A stretch of DNA of 64,000 nucleotides from Tepidisphaeraceae bacterium (GCA_035998445.1 DASYHQ010000018.1:124001-188000), one strand, 5' to 3'; counted from the first letter of the stretch, positions 36,978 through 46,018 are shown. Translations and numbers: made by a program. Notes: generated by a model not told the origin, from the sequence alone.

Positions 36978-38255
36978 ATGACCGAAGCCATTCCACCCGT
37001 CTCCAGCATTGCCACGCCCGGTTCGTGGATTCGCGTGCGCCCGTCGCGCATCGATATCGACCTCATCCAGCACGGCGTGCAAGGGAAGCCCGCGACCATC
37101 GGTGACGCCGTCCGTCTCGGTGACCGCATCAGCGGGCTTGATGGGGGGTCGATCATCGCGCCCGTGGATGGTGTGATCGTCGACGGTCGGCCCGGTGGCG
37201 TTACGATCGAGGTGTCGCCCGACTACAAGGTGGTGCCCGAGCCGCCGCACCACGACTACCTGGACCAGGACACCGTGGCGGCCAAGCTTTCCGCGGCGCG
37301 GGAGGCGGACCGTGGGCAGTGGATCGACCGCATTCGGGCCGCCGGCATCGTCGCCGACCGGCACGGCTGCCCGAATCTGTTCGAGCAGCTGCGGCAGTCG
37401 TTGAACCGCCCGATCGACGCGGTCGTCTGCTGCGCGCTGGATTCCGAGTCGTCACTGCCTTATGCGTCAACGCTCGTCGAGCAGTTCGCCGCCGAGATGA
37501 TGATGGGCGTCGCGCTGCTGGCGAAGCTCACCGGCGCCGCCACCGCGATTGCGGCGGTCGATGAACACCTGAAAACGCTGGCGCTCGCGCCCGCACGACA
37601 CTGGGCGACGCTTGGCAAAATTCGACTCGATCGGCTGTCGAACCCCTACCCGCAAAGCGACCCCACGCTGCTGCTGTACACGCTGCTGGAACGGCGACTG
37701 CGTCCGGGGCGATTGCCGACCGAGGTGGGCGTGATCCTGCTGGACGCGCCGGCGGCCGTCGCGATCGGCGCGCTGCTGTTGGGTGATCGGCCGATGACCG
37801 ACGTCTTCATCGCGGCCCGCGACGTAATGACACGACAGGTCCGCCGGGCCTACGTACCGGTGGGCACCGACTTAACCACCGCGCTGCTGGCAATGGGCTT
37901 CAATCCCACTGGCGCCACCCTGCGATCGGGCGAGCTGCTGCGCGACCTGCGTGTGGACCCGAAGCGGTCCATCGGCTTCGACGAGTTGACGTTCCACATC
38001 GCCCCACCCGAACCGCCGCTGAATCCAGACCCCTGCGTCCGCTGTGGTTGGTGCGTCGAGATCTGCCCGCCCCGCATCCACCCCGCCGGCCTGCTGGATG
38101 CCGCCCAGCGGACCAATCTAGCGCTCGCCGACCGCCACGGCCTGCACGCCTGCATCGAGTGCGGCCTCTGCACCTACGTTTGCCCCAGCAAACTGCCCAT
38201 CCTGCGTTCGATCCGGGAACTGAAAAACCTAGCGCGGCGTGAGGCGGGCGAATGA
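36978..38255 (+). CDS. Orphan RnfC-like Fe-S flavoprotein subunit
   Basis: 425 aa. N-terminal barrel-sandwich domain (IDLIQHGVQGKPATIGDAVR ... APVDGVIVD), then an NADH-dehydrogenase-51-kDa-like central part, then two 4Fe-4S motifs: CVRCGWCVEICPPRIHPAG (from about 353) and CIECGLCTYVCPSKLP (from about 392). In Rnf complexes RnfC passes electrons from NADH to RnfB. No rnfA, B, D, E or G gene is next to it, and the length is close to the core RnfC (about 440). It could serve a different membrane partner. Confidence 0.85.
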   Translation: MTEAIPPVSSIATPGSWIRVRPSRIDIDLIQHGVQGKPATIGDAVRLGDRISGLDGGSIIAPVDGVIVDGRPGGVTIEVSPDYKVVPEPPHHDYLDQDTVAAKLSAAREADRGQWIDRIRAAGIVADRHGCPNLFEQLRQSLNRPIDAVVCCALDSESSLPYASTLVEQFAAEMMMGVALLAKLTGAATAIAAVDEHLKTLALAPARHWATLGKIRLDRLSNPYPQSDPTLLLYTLLERRLRPGRLPTEVGVILLDAPAAVAIGALLLGDRPMTDVFIAARDVMTRQVRRAYVPVGTDLTTALLAMGFNPTGATLRSGELLRDLRVDPKRSIGFDELTFHIAPPEPPLNPDPCVRCGWCVEICPPRIHPAGLLDAAQRTNLALADRHGLHACIECGLCTYVCPSKLPILRSIRELKNLARREAGE

Positions 38256-38414
38256 CGATGGCGGATTTTGCCTAACCTTTCTATCGTGGATGTGTCTGCC
38301 CCAGCGGTGGCCGGGAAAACCCGTATTTGGCGCAGTGCTTGCTACGGGTCGACAGGCTACAATTGAATGTAACGAGTCGCTCCAGGACCAAGCTTGGTGA
38401 CCAGGGAGGTCAAG

Positions 38415-39257
38415 ATGAAGACGTACAACAAATGGGTTCTCTCGGGTGTCGCGATGATGGCGTCGGTCGCCATGTGCACGCCGTCGGCAATGGCGCAGAA
38501 CCAACCCGTTGCACCACCGGCCTACAACCTTCCGGACACGCCTGGCTTCCCCCAGACGCTCGCGGGTCAGATTCCGGAAGCGTCGTCCCAGCGGGCGCGG
38601 TCCCGCATGGTCCTGCTGCGCACGAAGTCCGACATGGCCGGCACGTTCCGCAAGATGCGGTTCATGTTCGACCGCTCGCCCGAGTTTCGCGCGATTGCCG
38701 CTGAGGAACGCACCGCGTACGAAGAGTACGAGTCTGCCCGCCTGGCGGCGCTGGCGAAGCTGGTTGACAACGAAGACTACAAGGCCGTCGTCAAATTGCG
38801 CGACGAGCTGGGCGAGCAAATCATTCAACTGCAAAGCGTGAAGGACATCCCGGCGTCGTCGATCGTGCCACTGGCCGAGGAAAAGCTGAACTACGCCCGC
38901 ACGGCCAGCGCGATGGAGGCGCAGGCGCTGGCGGAAGACCCGGCAGTGCGGCAGGCGCGCGACCAGTTCGTGGCCGCCGGTTCGAAGCTGGCCGACACGA
39001 AGCTGGCCTTCGACGATTCGATGCGCTATCACCCGGACATTGAGGCGGCCCGCGTGAAGGTGGAGGACGCCCGCATCGAGAAGGTGGCCGACGCCGCCTA
39101 CTCGCGTGCGCTGAACCGCGTGACCGCCGCCGCGCTGGACTACGCCTACTTCATCAACCGCAGCAATCGCCCCACCGTGGGCTATCCCGCAAGCTATCCC
39201 GGTTACGGCGACGACTACGGGTACAACGATTACTACGGGTACGGGTACCGCCGGTAA
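38415..39257 (+). CDS. Secreted coiled-coil protein, Tyr/Gly-rich C-terminus
   Basis: 280 aa with a strong GGGAGG site before ATG 38415. Signal peptide (WVLSGVAMMASVAMCTPSAMA). Long helical region (about 60-235) rich in Ala, Glu, Arg and Lys, for example AAEERTAYEEYESARLAALA. C-terminal 35 residues are Tyr/Gly-rich (GYGDDYGYNDYYGYGYRR), reminiscent of surface or biofilm matrix proteins. Family not recognised. A strong stem-loop follows at 39286. Confidence 0.82.
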   Translation: MKTYNKWVLSGVAMMASVAMCTPSAMAQNQPVAPPAYNLPDTPGFPQTLAGQIPEASSQRARSRMVLLRTKSDMAGTFRKMRFMFDRSPEFRAIAAEERTAYEEYESARLAALAKLVDNEDYKAVVKLRDELGEQIIQLQSVKDIPASSIVPLAEEKLNYARTASAMEAQALAEDPAVRQARDQFVAAGSKLADTKLAFDDSMRYHPDIEAARVKVEDARIEKVADAAYSRALNRVTAAALDYAYFINRSNRPTVGYPASYPGYGDDYGYNDYYGYGYRR

Positions 39258-39285
39258 GGCGTATTCAGTCATCCGAACGCATACC

Positions 39286-39320
39286 AGCGTCCGCAACCGC
39301 CCACCGCGGTTGCGGACGCT
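39286..39320 (+). terminator. Stem-loop after the secreted coiled-coil gene
   Basis: 15-bp perfect stem AGCGTCCGCAACCGC with a 5-base loop, 28 bp beyond the stop codon. Only TT follows, so intrinsic termination is likely but not certain. Confidence 0.65.
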
Positions 39321-39404
39321 TTGCATTGGCGAAGCGACGGAGCGGAATGTGCGCGCACGTATTGAAGCGCAACACCGTGATCCTGCGAGCGTGTTTATCA
39401 GGTC

Positions 39405-39640
39405 CGGTCCCCTCTCCCGGTACTCCGGGAGAGGCTTAAGGTGAGGGTGATTTCGATACACGGAAATCGCCAGCAGTTCGAAAGGCACCCTCGCCTAGCC
39501 TCTCCCGGCGTACCGGGAGAGGGACCGGAGCCAGCTCCGTTGCCTTCAATGACGACCCTCTGAGGTATTCCGTAGAACCTCTCCCCGTATCCGTATTGAG
39601 GAAGGAAGAGATCCTTCGGAGTACCTCAGGATGACGAGTC
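39405..39640. repeat. Two intergenic repeat elements side by side
   Basis: 39405-39529 is a paired-hairpin element (CCCTCTCCCGGTACTCCGGG ... CTCCCGGCGTACCGGGAGAG). 39560-39640 is a GAGGTATTCCG...CGGAGTACCTCAGG inverted repeat related to 16756-16832. No gene is visible in 39258-39694. Confidence 0.7.
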
Positions 39641-39694
39641 AAAGTGCCGTTGCGCAAGGTCTCAAAGCGGTGATCGGAAAGTTCCACCCGCAGC

Positions 39695-40078
39695 ATGGGC
39701 GTAGCTAGCCGGCAATTTGCCGCGCTTCCTCAAGTCATCGTTCCGATGACCGATGATGTTCGTATGAGCGCTGTGCCGTCCGCCGTATTTCCCGCGCCCG
39801 ACCACGAGAACCGCCGCCGCAGTGTGCGCCGGCCGTACGCGATGGAGGCTTGGATCTCGTCCCCCACCGCGACCGACGAGGCCGAAATTCTCGAGGCGAA
39901 CGCGGTGAACCTGTCCCGCCATGGCGTGCGGTTCGAGATGAACCAGACCCTGCCGGTCGGGTGCTTCTACCGCATCGAACTGGGCATGGGCGACCAGAAG
40001 TTGAACACCGAGATCCGCATCGTCTCGTCCCGCCAGACCGGCACGGGCCGGTTCAGCATCGGCGCGGCGTTCTGCTAG
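39695..40078 (+). CDS. PilZ-domain protein
   Basis: 127 aa at most; ATG 39746 or 39764 are plausible later starts. PilZ c-di-GMP-binding hallmark: NRRRSVRRPY (R-x-x-x-R) followed by AVNLSRHGVRFE, in the position of the D/NxSxxG motif. Here the second motif reads N-L-S-R-H-G, which fits NxSxxG. Expected cytoplasmic c-di-GMP effector. Ends 13 bp before the zinc-peptidase gene. Confidence 0.85.
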   Translation: MGVASRQFAALPQVIVPMTDDVRMSAVPSAVFPAPDHENRRRSVRRPYAMEAWISSPTATDEAEILEANAVNLSRHGVRFEMNQTLPVGCFYRIELGMGDQKLNTEIRIVSSRQTGTGRFSIGAAFC

Positions 40079-40091
40079 TCAGACTGCGTCT

Positions 40092-41180
40092 TTGGCTGCT
40101 TCGTCGGTGCAAAACGGGCGTGCCATCGCTATGGTGGCACAACCTCCCATGCCCGCCCGCACCACCCAACGATTTCCCTGGTCCCGCTACACCGACCGCC
40201 GGCTGCTTGATCTTCGCCTCTGCGACCTCGGTCTGACTTTAGAAGGCAGCGCCGTCGAGCTGTTCGTGGACGCGCTCAGCAGTGAACTACAGCAGAAGGG
40301 CCTGACCTTTCAGCCGCACGCGTGGCTGAGCAACGAGTGGTTCACGCCCGACCACGTGCCGGGCATCGCGATCCCGTTCTACCTCGCCCACCCGCGGCTC
40401 ATCGAACTCGAACGCAGCCAGATGCTGGAGGTGGAAGGTGGCACGCGCGACTGGTGCATGCGCATCCTGCGTCACGAGGCGGGCCACGCGATCGACAACG
40501 CGTTTGTCTTGAATCGCCGCACGGGCTACCGGCGACTGTTCGGTGACTACGGGGACCCGTACCCGGAGTCCTATCGCCCCAAGCCGTACTCGAAGCAGTT
40601 CGTGGTTCACCTCGACATGTGGTACGCGCAAGCGCACCCCGCCGAGGATTTCGCCGAGACGTTCGCCGTCTGGCTGAACCCGCGTTCGCACTGGCTGCAG
40701 CACTACGAGAAGTGGCCCGCGATCAAGAAGTTGTACTACGTCGACGCACTGATGACCCGCATCGGACCGCTGAAGCCGACGGTGCGCTCGCGCCGCCGCA
40801 CGCATCCCCTGCACACGCTGCGCATGACGCTCGGCGAACACTATGCCGCCAAGCGCGCCCACTACTGCCGCGACCATCCTCGCTTCTACGATCGCGACTT
40901 GCGCCGGCTGTTCTCCGACGACCCGCAGTTCGCGCGCAATCGAACCGCGGCCGCGTTCCTGGAATCGATTCGCGCCGAGGCGCGCATGATGATTTCCCGC
41001 TGGACCGGCGAATCGCAGTGCACGATTGACCGCACGATCGCCGATATGATTGATCGGGTGGCTATCATGAAGCTGCGTCTGGCCAAGCCCGCCAGCGGCG
41101 CGAAGGTCGACGTGATGATGATGCTGGCCGTTCAGACCATGAACTTCCTGAACGACGGCCGCCATCGTGTAGTGCTTTAG
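40092..41180 (+). CDS. Putative gluzincin-type zinc metallopeptidase
   Basis: Up to 362 aa; internal starts at 40134 and 40149 are possible. Zinc motif RHEAGHAIDN (H128, H132) inside an HExxH-type HEAGH, with the third ligand region AHPAEDFAETFAVWL (181-195), as in zincins that take a Glu ligand. There is no signal peptide, so cytoplasmic. It sits 13 bp after one PilZ gene and 118 bp before an ATP-grasp gene; the same strand and order suggest one unit. Cleavage of a small peptide or peptidoglycan-like bond is an inference. Confidence 0.8.
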   Translation: MAASSVQNGRAIAMVAQPPMPARTTQRFPWSRYTDRRLLDLRLCDLGLTLEGSAVELFVDALSSELQQKGLTFQPHAWLSNEWFTPDHVPGIAIPFYLAHPRLIELERSQMLEVEGGTRDWCMRILRHEAGHAIDNAFVLNRRTGYRRLFGDYGDPYPESYRPKPYSKQFVVHLDMWYAQAHPAEDFAETFAVWLNPRSHWLQHYEKWPAIKKLYYVDALMTRIGPLKPTVRSRRRTHPLHTLRMTLGEHYAAKRAHYCRDHPRFYDRDLRRLFSDDPQFARNRTAAAFLESIRAEARMMISRWTGESQCTIDRTIADMIDRVAIMKLRLAKPASGAKVDVMMMLAVQTMNFLNDGRHRVVL

Positions 41181-41298
41181 TAGAGAATCCGACGTGCGAT
41201 GGAAGCCGTTGTATGCCACTCTTAGGCGAATGCCTTGATCGAAGAGAGAAGCACACCGAGTCGCATCCCTACAATCGAGCGACGAGCGCGATTCTTGA

Positions 41299-42387
41299 GT
41301 GTTCATGCGTGCTCATCTGTGGCACAATGTCCTGCGAATGTTTCGGAAGCCCAAACGAATGCGAAAGTTACGCGTGCTGGTCATGATGGATGAGCTGCTC
41401 GTCCCACCGGACTCGGTGGAGGGATTGAGCGTCGCCACGACCACGCGGTTCCGCACGGAATACGATGTATTGTCGACGTTGCGCGCCATGGGCCACATCG
41501 CCGAACCGTGCGGCGTGAAGAGCGACCTTGGCGTAATTGTGCCGGCAATCGAAGAGTTCCAACCGCACGTCTGCTTCAACCTCATTGAAGATTTCGACGG
41601 CGTCGCCACGCACGATCAGCATGTCGTTTCGTACCTCGAACTTCTCAAGCAACCCTACACCGGCTGCAACCCACGCGGGCTGACCATCGCGCGCGACAAG
41701 GCGATCGCCAAGAAGATCCTGGCCTATCACGGCATCAACGTGCCGCAGTTCCAGGTGTTCCACCAGGGCCGCGCCATTCGGCCGGTGGAGGACATGATCT
41801 TCCCCGCGATCGTGAAGTCGCTGACCGAGGAAGGCTCGACCGGCATCTCGCAGGCGTCGATCGTGAACTCGCACGACGAGATGGCCGAGCGCGTCACGTT
41901 CATCCACGAGAAGCTCAACACCGCCGCCATCGTCGAGCAGTACATCGATGGCCGCGAGCTGTACGTGGGCGTCATCGGCAACGCAAAGGTGACCGCCCTG
42001 CCGATCTGGGAACTGAACCTCGCCAACCTGCCCGACGACTCGGCCCGCATCGCGACGTCGAAGGTAAAGTGGGACGTGGCTTACCAAGAACGCTACGACA
42101 TTCACAGCGGACTCGCCAAGGACCTGTCGGCGGAACAGGAAGATGCCATCGTTGACGACTGCAAGCACATTTACCGCCTGCTTGGCCTCAGCGGTTACGC
42201 CCGGCTCGACCTTCGGCTGACCGCCGACGGGCAGGTTTACTTCCTGGAAGCCAACCCCAACCCGCAGATCGCGTGCGGCGAAGATTTCGCGGACTCGGCC
42301 CAGCAGGCGGGCCTGTCGTACGAGCTGCTGCTGCACAAGATCATCACACTCGGCATGAGTTATCACCCGATGCAGTTGGCCGCGTGA
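41299..42387 (+). CDS. ATP-grasp ligase, D-Ala-D-Ala ligase-like
   Basis: 362 aa from GTG, or shorter from ATG 41338. ATP-grasp blocks: RDKAIAKKILAYHGINVPQF, FPAIVKSLTEEGSTGISQ (glycine loop), VEQYIDGRELYVGVIG and ARLDLRLTADGQVYFLEANP with metal-binding D and E/N. The fold is that of D-alanine ligases, but the N-terminal part (VMMDELLVPPDSVEGLSV) is not Ddl-like. It would form an amide or peptide bond between a carboxylate and an amine. Its link to an adjacent metallopeptidase suggests make-and-trim of a peptide. Confidence 0.85.
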   Translation: MFMRAHLWHNVLRMFRKPKRMRKLRVLVMMDELLVPPDSVEGLSVATTTRFRTEYDVLSTLRAMGHIAEPCGVKSDLGVIVPAIEEFQPHVCFNLIEDFDGVATHDQHVVSYLELLKQPYTGCNPRGLTIARDKAIAKKILAYHGINVPQFQVFHQGRAIRPVEDMIFPAIVKSLTEEGSTGISQASIVNSHDEMAERVTFIHEKLNTAAIVEQYIDGRELYVGVIGNAKVTALPIWELNLANLPDDSARIATSKVKWDVAYQERYDIHSGLAKDLSAEQEDAIVDDCKHIYRLLGLSGYARLDLRLTADGQVYFLEANPNPQIACGEDFADSAQQAGLSYELLLHKIITLGMSYHPMQLAA

Positions 42388-42455
42388 TTTTCCCGTTCAT
42401 CTGCTAACCACGGCGGCATCGCTGGTCGATGTGTTGAACATCAGCCAGGAGATGT

Positions 42456-42992
42456 ATGTCCGTACCAACCACCGCCACCAACGTCCGAGAATCCCGCCGC
42501 GCCGTTCGTAGCCCGCGCGTGCGCGACATCGTCATCTACCCCGACGCGCGCCCATCGACCGGCGGCTACAGCGCGCAGCTACAGGACGTCAGCACGTTCG
42601 GCCTTGGCTTCGTGCAAAGCCGGCCGATGACGATCGGTACGGAGTTCGTGCTACGGCTGGAACTGGAAGACGACCAGACCATGCCCCTGCTGTTCCGCGT
42701 CGCCTATTGTCGGCCTGAGGCCGCCAACCAGTTCCGCATCGGCGCGCAGCTGCTGCGCGTGATCAACGGCAACGAATCGATCGACATCAACGCCGACCAA
42801 GGCGTGGAGTTCGGCGAAGCCATGGTCGACATGATGGTCGGCCAACCTCTCGGCATGATCGGCCGTGCCGCCGACGTGGAGGCGGATGACCTGTCGTGGG
42901 CGATCCTCGTCGATAGCGAGGAATGCGCCGAGCTGCTTGCGATCAGCGAACGCAAGGAAGCCGAACGCAGCCGCCTGACGATTGCGGCGTAG
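42456..42992 (+). CDS. PilZ-like domain protein
   Basis: 178 aa. RESRRAVRSPRVRDIV and DVSTFGLGFVQSRPMTIGTE correspond to the R-rich and DxSxxG signatures of PilZ domains. A C-terminal extension (about 115-178, SIDINADQGVEFGEAMVDMM) is not part of PilZ. Starts 68 bp after the ATP-grasp gene; a strong terminator follows its stop, so the peptidase, ligase and PilZ genes may be one transcript. Confidence 0.85.
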   Translation: MSVPTTATNVRESRRAVRSPRVRDIVIYPDARPSTGGYSAQLQDVSTFGLGFVQSRPMTIGTEFVLRLELEDDQTMPLLFRVAYCRPEAANQFRIGAQLLRVINGNESIDINADQGVEFGEAMVDMMVGQPLGMIGRAADVEADDLSWAILVDSEECAELLAISERKEAERSRLTIAA

Positions 42993-43017
42993 AGACGAAA
43001 TACTCAACTATTCGCAA

Positions 43018-43044
43018 GGGCAGGCCTCCGTGCCTGCCCTTTTT
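43018..43044 (+). terminator. Intrinsic terminator after the second PilZ gene
   Basis: GGGCAGGC stem with a 6-base loop and TTTTT immediately after, 25 bp beyond the stop codon. A good Rho-independent terminator. Confidence 0.85.
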
Positions 43045-43192
43045 CGATTGCAAGCATTAGAACGCAAGATAGCAGGCACGAAGGCCTGCCTCTACGTCGA
43101 TCCGCGCGCTGAATGGCCGTCATTCGCACTTTCCCCGTTCCCACCCTCTGGCGGCACCCTTAGGATGAGTTCGTCAACTAGAGGAGCACCGA

Positions 43193-43543
43193 ATGGCCGA
43201 AGAGAATCGTCCCGCGTCGCCGCAGCAGGCCCCCGATCCCACGAACAACTACGAGCGGTCGCACCCGGAGAACGAGGCCGGTCAAGGTCGGCTGACGAAC
43301 AACAACGCCACGCCCGAGCAGCAGCCCTCTGGCACGAAGGCGGCCGTCCCAAACGCCCACCCCGCCGGCCGGCAGATCAACGCCCACGAGACCGATCAAC
43401 CCGAACAGGAACCGCTGCCCAACCAGCCCGACCACAGCATGAAGGACGAGGAACCGCTGGGCTGGGACCAAGCCCCCGCCGACATTAAAGACCCCCGTCA
43501 GCAACGCCATCCTCGCACCGAAGGCAAGGGAGGGATGGAGTAG
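43193..43543 (+). CDS. Hydrophilic low-complexity small protein
   Basis: 116 aa with a GAGGAG site before the ATG. Rich in Pro, Gln, Asn, Glu and His, without hydrophobic segments, so probably disordered. EENRPASPQQAPDP and HPENEAGQGRLTNNN are typical stretches. Similar Gln/Pro/Asn-rich small proteins occur in stress-related loci of other bacteria, but I recognise no family. Confidence rests on the ribosome binding site and the absence of repeats. Confidence 0.65.
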   Translation: MAEENRPASPQQAPDPTNNYERSHPENEAGQGRLTNNNATPEQQPSGTKAAVPNAHPAGRQINAHETDQPEQEPLPNQPDHSMKDEEPLGWDQAPADIKDPRQQRHPRTEGKGGME

Positions 43544-43654
43544 CGCGATACTCGACACTGTCTGTCGGATCAAATTCGGTGGCCAAAATGCTCGACTTGT
43601 CATCGCGAGCGAAGCCTAAAGGCTGGCTGACATAACCCTGTTGCCTCGCGCGCT

Positions 43655-43765
43655 TGTCCTCCCGAAGGGAGCCTAAGGCGACCTGAGGGATCTCAAGCCA
43701 CGGACGGCTCTCGGCCATGGGAGATCCCTCCGATCGCCAAGGCTCAAGGCTCCCATCGGGATGAC
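43655..43765. repeat. GGGATCTC inverted repeat element
   Basis: TCCCGAAGGGAGCCTAAGGC then GAGGGATCTCA on the left; GGGAGATCCCTCCGATCG, GGCTCCCATCGGGATGACAC on the right. Same family as 22911-23013. The remaining 43544-43654 holds a partial related arm. Confidence 0.75.
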
Positions 43766-43863
43766 ACTCTCGACCTCTGGCTACATACCCAGAACGCGAA
43801 CGGCCGTTCGGCCACCACGTCCAATAATCAAGCCGCTGCCCCCTCTTGGCCGATGATCGATTC

Positions 43864-45408
43864 GTGCCCAAGAACAAAACACTGGTTGAACTGTTGAGCG
43901 CTCGCACGGCCGCCCGTTTTGCGGGCAAGACTGTCGTGCATTGCCACGGCTGCTTCGACATCGTTCACCCCGGGCACATCAAGCACCTGCAGTACGCGAA
44001 AAGCCTCGGCGACGTGCTGGTCGTGTCGATCAGTGCCGACTCCCACGTCAACAAGGGCGTCGCCCGGCCGCTCATTCCCGACGACCTCCGGGCCGCCAGC
44101 GTCGCCGCGTTGGAATGTGTCGACCTCGTCTACATCAACCCCGAACCCACCGCCGTCGGGCTGCTGGAACAGCTTCAGCCGGACGTGTACGTGAAGGGGA
44201 AGGAGTACGAGACGAACAGCGACCCCCGCTTCCTGCGCGAGCGCGACACCGTCACCGGGCACGGCGGGCGCGTCGTCTTCTCCAGTGGCGACGTCGTCTA
44301 CTCATCCACCGCCCTCATCGGCACGCTCGGCGGCGCCGAAGTGTTCAACGACGAGAAGATCCTGCGCCTGCGCGACCGCTACGAGCTTGGCGACGCCAAC
44401 CTGCACAACCTCGTCCAGCGGTTCCGCGGGCAGAAGGTCGTGGTGATCGGCGACTACATCCTCGACCGCTACCACTTCTGCGACGCCACCGGCATCGCCA
44501 GCGAAGGTCCGATGATGACGCTGCGGGCGCTTCAGCAGAAGGACTACGACGGCGGCGCCGCCGTCATCGCGCTGCATTTGGCCGGGCTGGGCGCCAACCC
44601 CACGCTCATCACCGCCATGGCCGACGATGAAACCTCGCGGCAGATCGGATTGCGGCTGGCCGGTGAAGGGGTCGACGTGCGCAGCCTGAACGTGCGTAAG
44701 TCGATCGTTGCCAAGCACCGCTTCCTGGTCGAGGCCCAGAAGATGTTCAAGGTAGACGACGGCGGACCGTCGCCGTTGGATTCGGTGAATGAGGCGGCGC
44801 TGGCCGAGACGATCCTGTCCGCCGCCGAGGGCGCCGCCGCCGTCATCTTCGCCGACTTCGGTTACGGCCTGATCTCTGCGGGCCTGCTCGATCGCGTGCT
44901 GGAAACGCTACGGGCGACGGTGCGCACGATCGCCGCCGACGTCAGCGGGAAACAGACGAACCTGCTGAAGTTCCGCGACGTCGACCTCGTCTGCCCCACC
45001 GAGCGCGAGGTGCGCGAGACGCTCCAAGACTTCACTAGCGGGCTCGGCGCCGTCGTCTGGAATCTGATGAACAGCACGGGCGTACGGCAGGCGCTCATCA
45101 CCATGGGCAAACAGGGGCTAGTCACCTTCGACCACCCCGACAGTGACAACGTCGCCGTCGACGCCCGCCTGCGCAGCGAGTACGTTCCCGCGTTGGCCGC
45201 CCATACCGTCGACCCCCTTGGCTGCGGCGACGCCCTGCTCGCCACCGCCACCCTCACCCTCGCCGTCGGCGGCAGTTTACAGGCCGCGGCGCTACTGGGT
45301 TCCGTCGCCGCGGCGATTGAAGTGGGATCGATCGGTAATCGGCCGATCGATGCCGAAGCGTTGCTCGGTCGCCTGTCGCACCGCGCGCAGCACAGCGAAG
45401 CGGCTTAA
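43864..45408 (+). CDS. HldE-like bifunctional protein with domain order reversed
   Basis: 514 aa from GTG 43864 (TTG 43846 is an alternative). An N-terminal cytidylyltransferase-fold domain comes first (VHCHGCFDIVHPGHIKHLQ with the HPGH motif, then VYVKGKEYETN). A PfkB-type sugar kinase follows from about 185 (VVVIGDYILDRYHF; catalytic DPLGCGDALLA near the C-terminus). In enterobacterial HldE the kinase is first. The pair would phosphorylate heptose 7-phosphate and nucleotidylate heptose 1-phosphate for surface polysaccharide; the exact heptose or sugar is inferred. Confidence 0.87.
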   Translation: MPKNKTLVELLSARTAARFAGKTVVHCHGCFDIVHPGHIKHLQYAKSLGDVLVVSISADSHVNKGVARPLIPDDLRAASVAALECVDLVYINPEPTAVGLLEQLQPDVYVKGKEYETNSDPRFLRERDTVTGHGGRVVFSSGDVVYSSTALIGTLGGAEVFNDEKILRLRDRYELGDANLHNLVQRFRGQKVVVIGDYILDRYHFCDATGIASEGPMMTLRALQQKDYDGGAAVIALHLAGLGANPTLITAMADDETSRQIGLRLAGEGVDVRSLNVRKSIVAKHRFLVEAQKMFKVDDGGPSPLDSVNEAALAETILSAAEGAAAVIFADFGYGLISAGLLDRVLETLRATVRTIAADVSGKQTNLLKFRDVDLVCPTEREVRETLQDFTSGLGAVVWNLMNSTGVRQALITMGKQGLVTFDHPDSDNVAVDARLRSEYVPALAAHTVDPLGCGDALLATATLTLAVGGSLQAAALLGSVAAAIEVGSIGNRPIDAEALLGRLSHRAQHSEAA

Positions 45409-45457
45409 GCTTCGCCGACAGGTCCCTACGCGCCCCCTACGCGCCTCCTCCCGAACG

Positions 45458-45565
45458 TGTGTCATCCCGAAGGGAGCGGTAGCGACCTGCGGGATCTCGG
45501 CTTGTTAAGCGACCCTCGTCGGTGAGAGATCCCTCGAGTCGCTACCGCTCCGCTCGGGATGACAA
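45458..45565. repeat. GTCATCCCGAAGGGAGCGGT inverted repeat
   Basis: Third full copy of the family at 22911: left arm GTCATCCCGAAGGGAGCGGT then AGCGACCTGCGGGATCTC, right arm GAGATCCCTCGAGTCGCTAC then CGCTCGGGATGAC. Confidence 0.8.
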
Positions 45566-45626
45566 CTTCGCAGCCATTGCACTTCATCACCCGCTCACGG
45601 TCACCCGCTTAGCGCCAAAAGGAAAA

Positions 45627-45660
45627 GGCGTGCTGCGCAACCGCGCAACACGCCTCTTTA
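45627..45660. terminator. Bidirectional terminator between convergent genes
   Basis: Stem GGCGTG(C)TGCGC / GCGCA(A)CACGCC with an AACC loop. T-rich runs follow on the plus strand (CTTTATTTTT) and also on the minus strand (TTTTCCTTTT), fitting the HldE-like gene on one side and the DUF3467 gene on the other. Confidence 0.8.
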
Positions 45661-45688
45661 TTTTTCACTGCCCGCTTCCGCGTCCAGC

Positions 45689-46018
45689 TTACTTGCGCGG
45701 CTGGCCGGGCTGCGTCGGCAGTTCGCCGAACTGCTGCTCGTAGCGCTTCACGAGTTGGCCGAGCGACATCGCCAGGCGCTTCGTGTTGGCGTAGCTCATG
45801 ATCACGCGCTCGTTCACCTTGAACAGCAGCGACTGACCACCGCCGGCCGGGTTGGGGTTGGGCATGTTGAAGCCCAGGTCCAGCACCACTTCTTCCGCCG
45901 TCGTGTGGATACGGTAGGCGTTGGCGAACACGGTGCGCAGGTCGCGCTCGTCGAGGTTCACCTGAATGTTCTGGGCGTCGGGGGTGCCGCCAGCGTTCGT
46001 CGTCGTTTCTTCAGCCAT
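45689..46018 (-). CDS. DUF3467 protein
   Basis: 109 aa. Matches the DUF3467 pattern: IQVNLDERDLRTVFANAYRI, TTAEEVVLDLGFNMPNPN, VNERVIMSYANTKRLAMSLG. Small cytoplasmic protein of unknown function, common in planctomycetes and a few other groups. Divergent from the DUF485 gene. Confidence 0.92.
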   Translation of the reverse strand: MAEETTTNAGGTPDAQNIQVNLDERDLRTVFANAYRIHTTAEEVVLDLGFNMPNPNPAGGGQSLLFKVNERVIMSYANTKRLAMSLGQLVKRYEQQFGELPTQPGQPRK

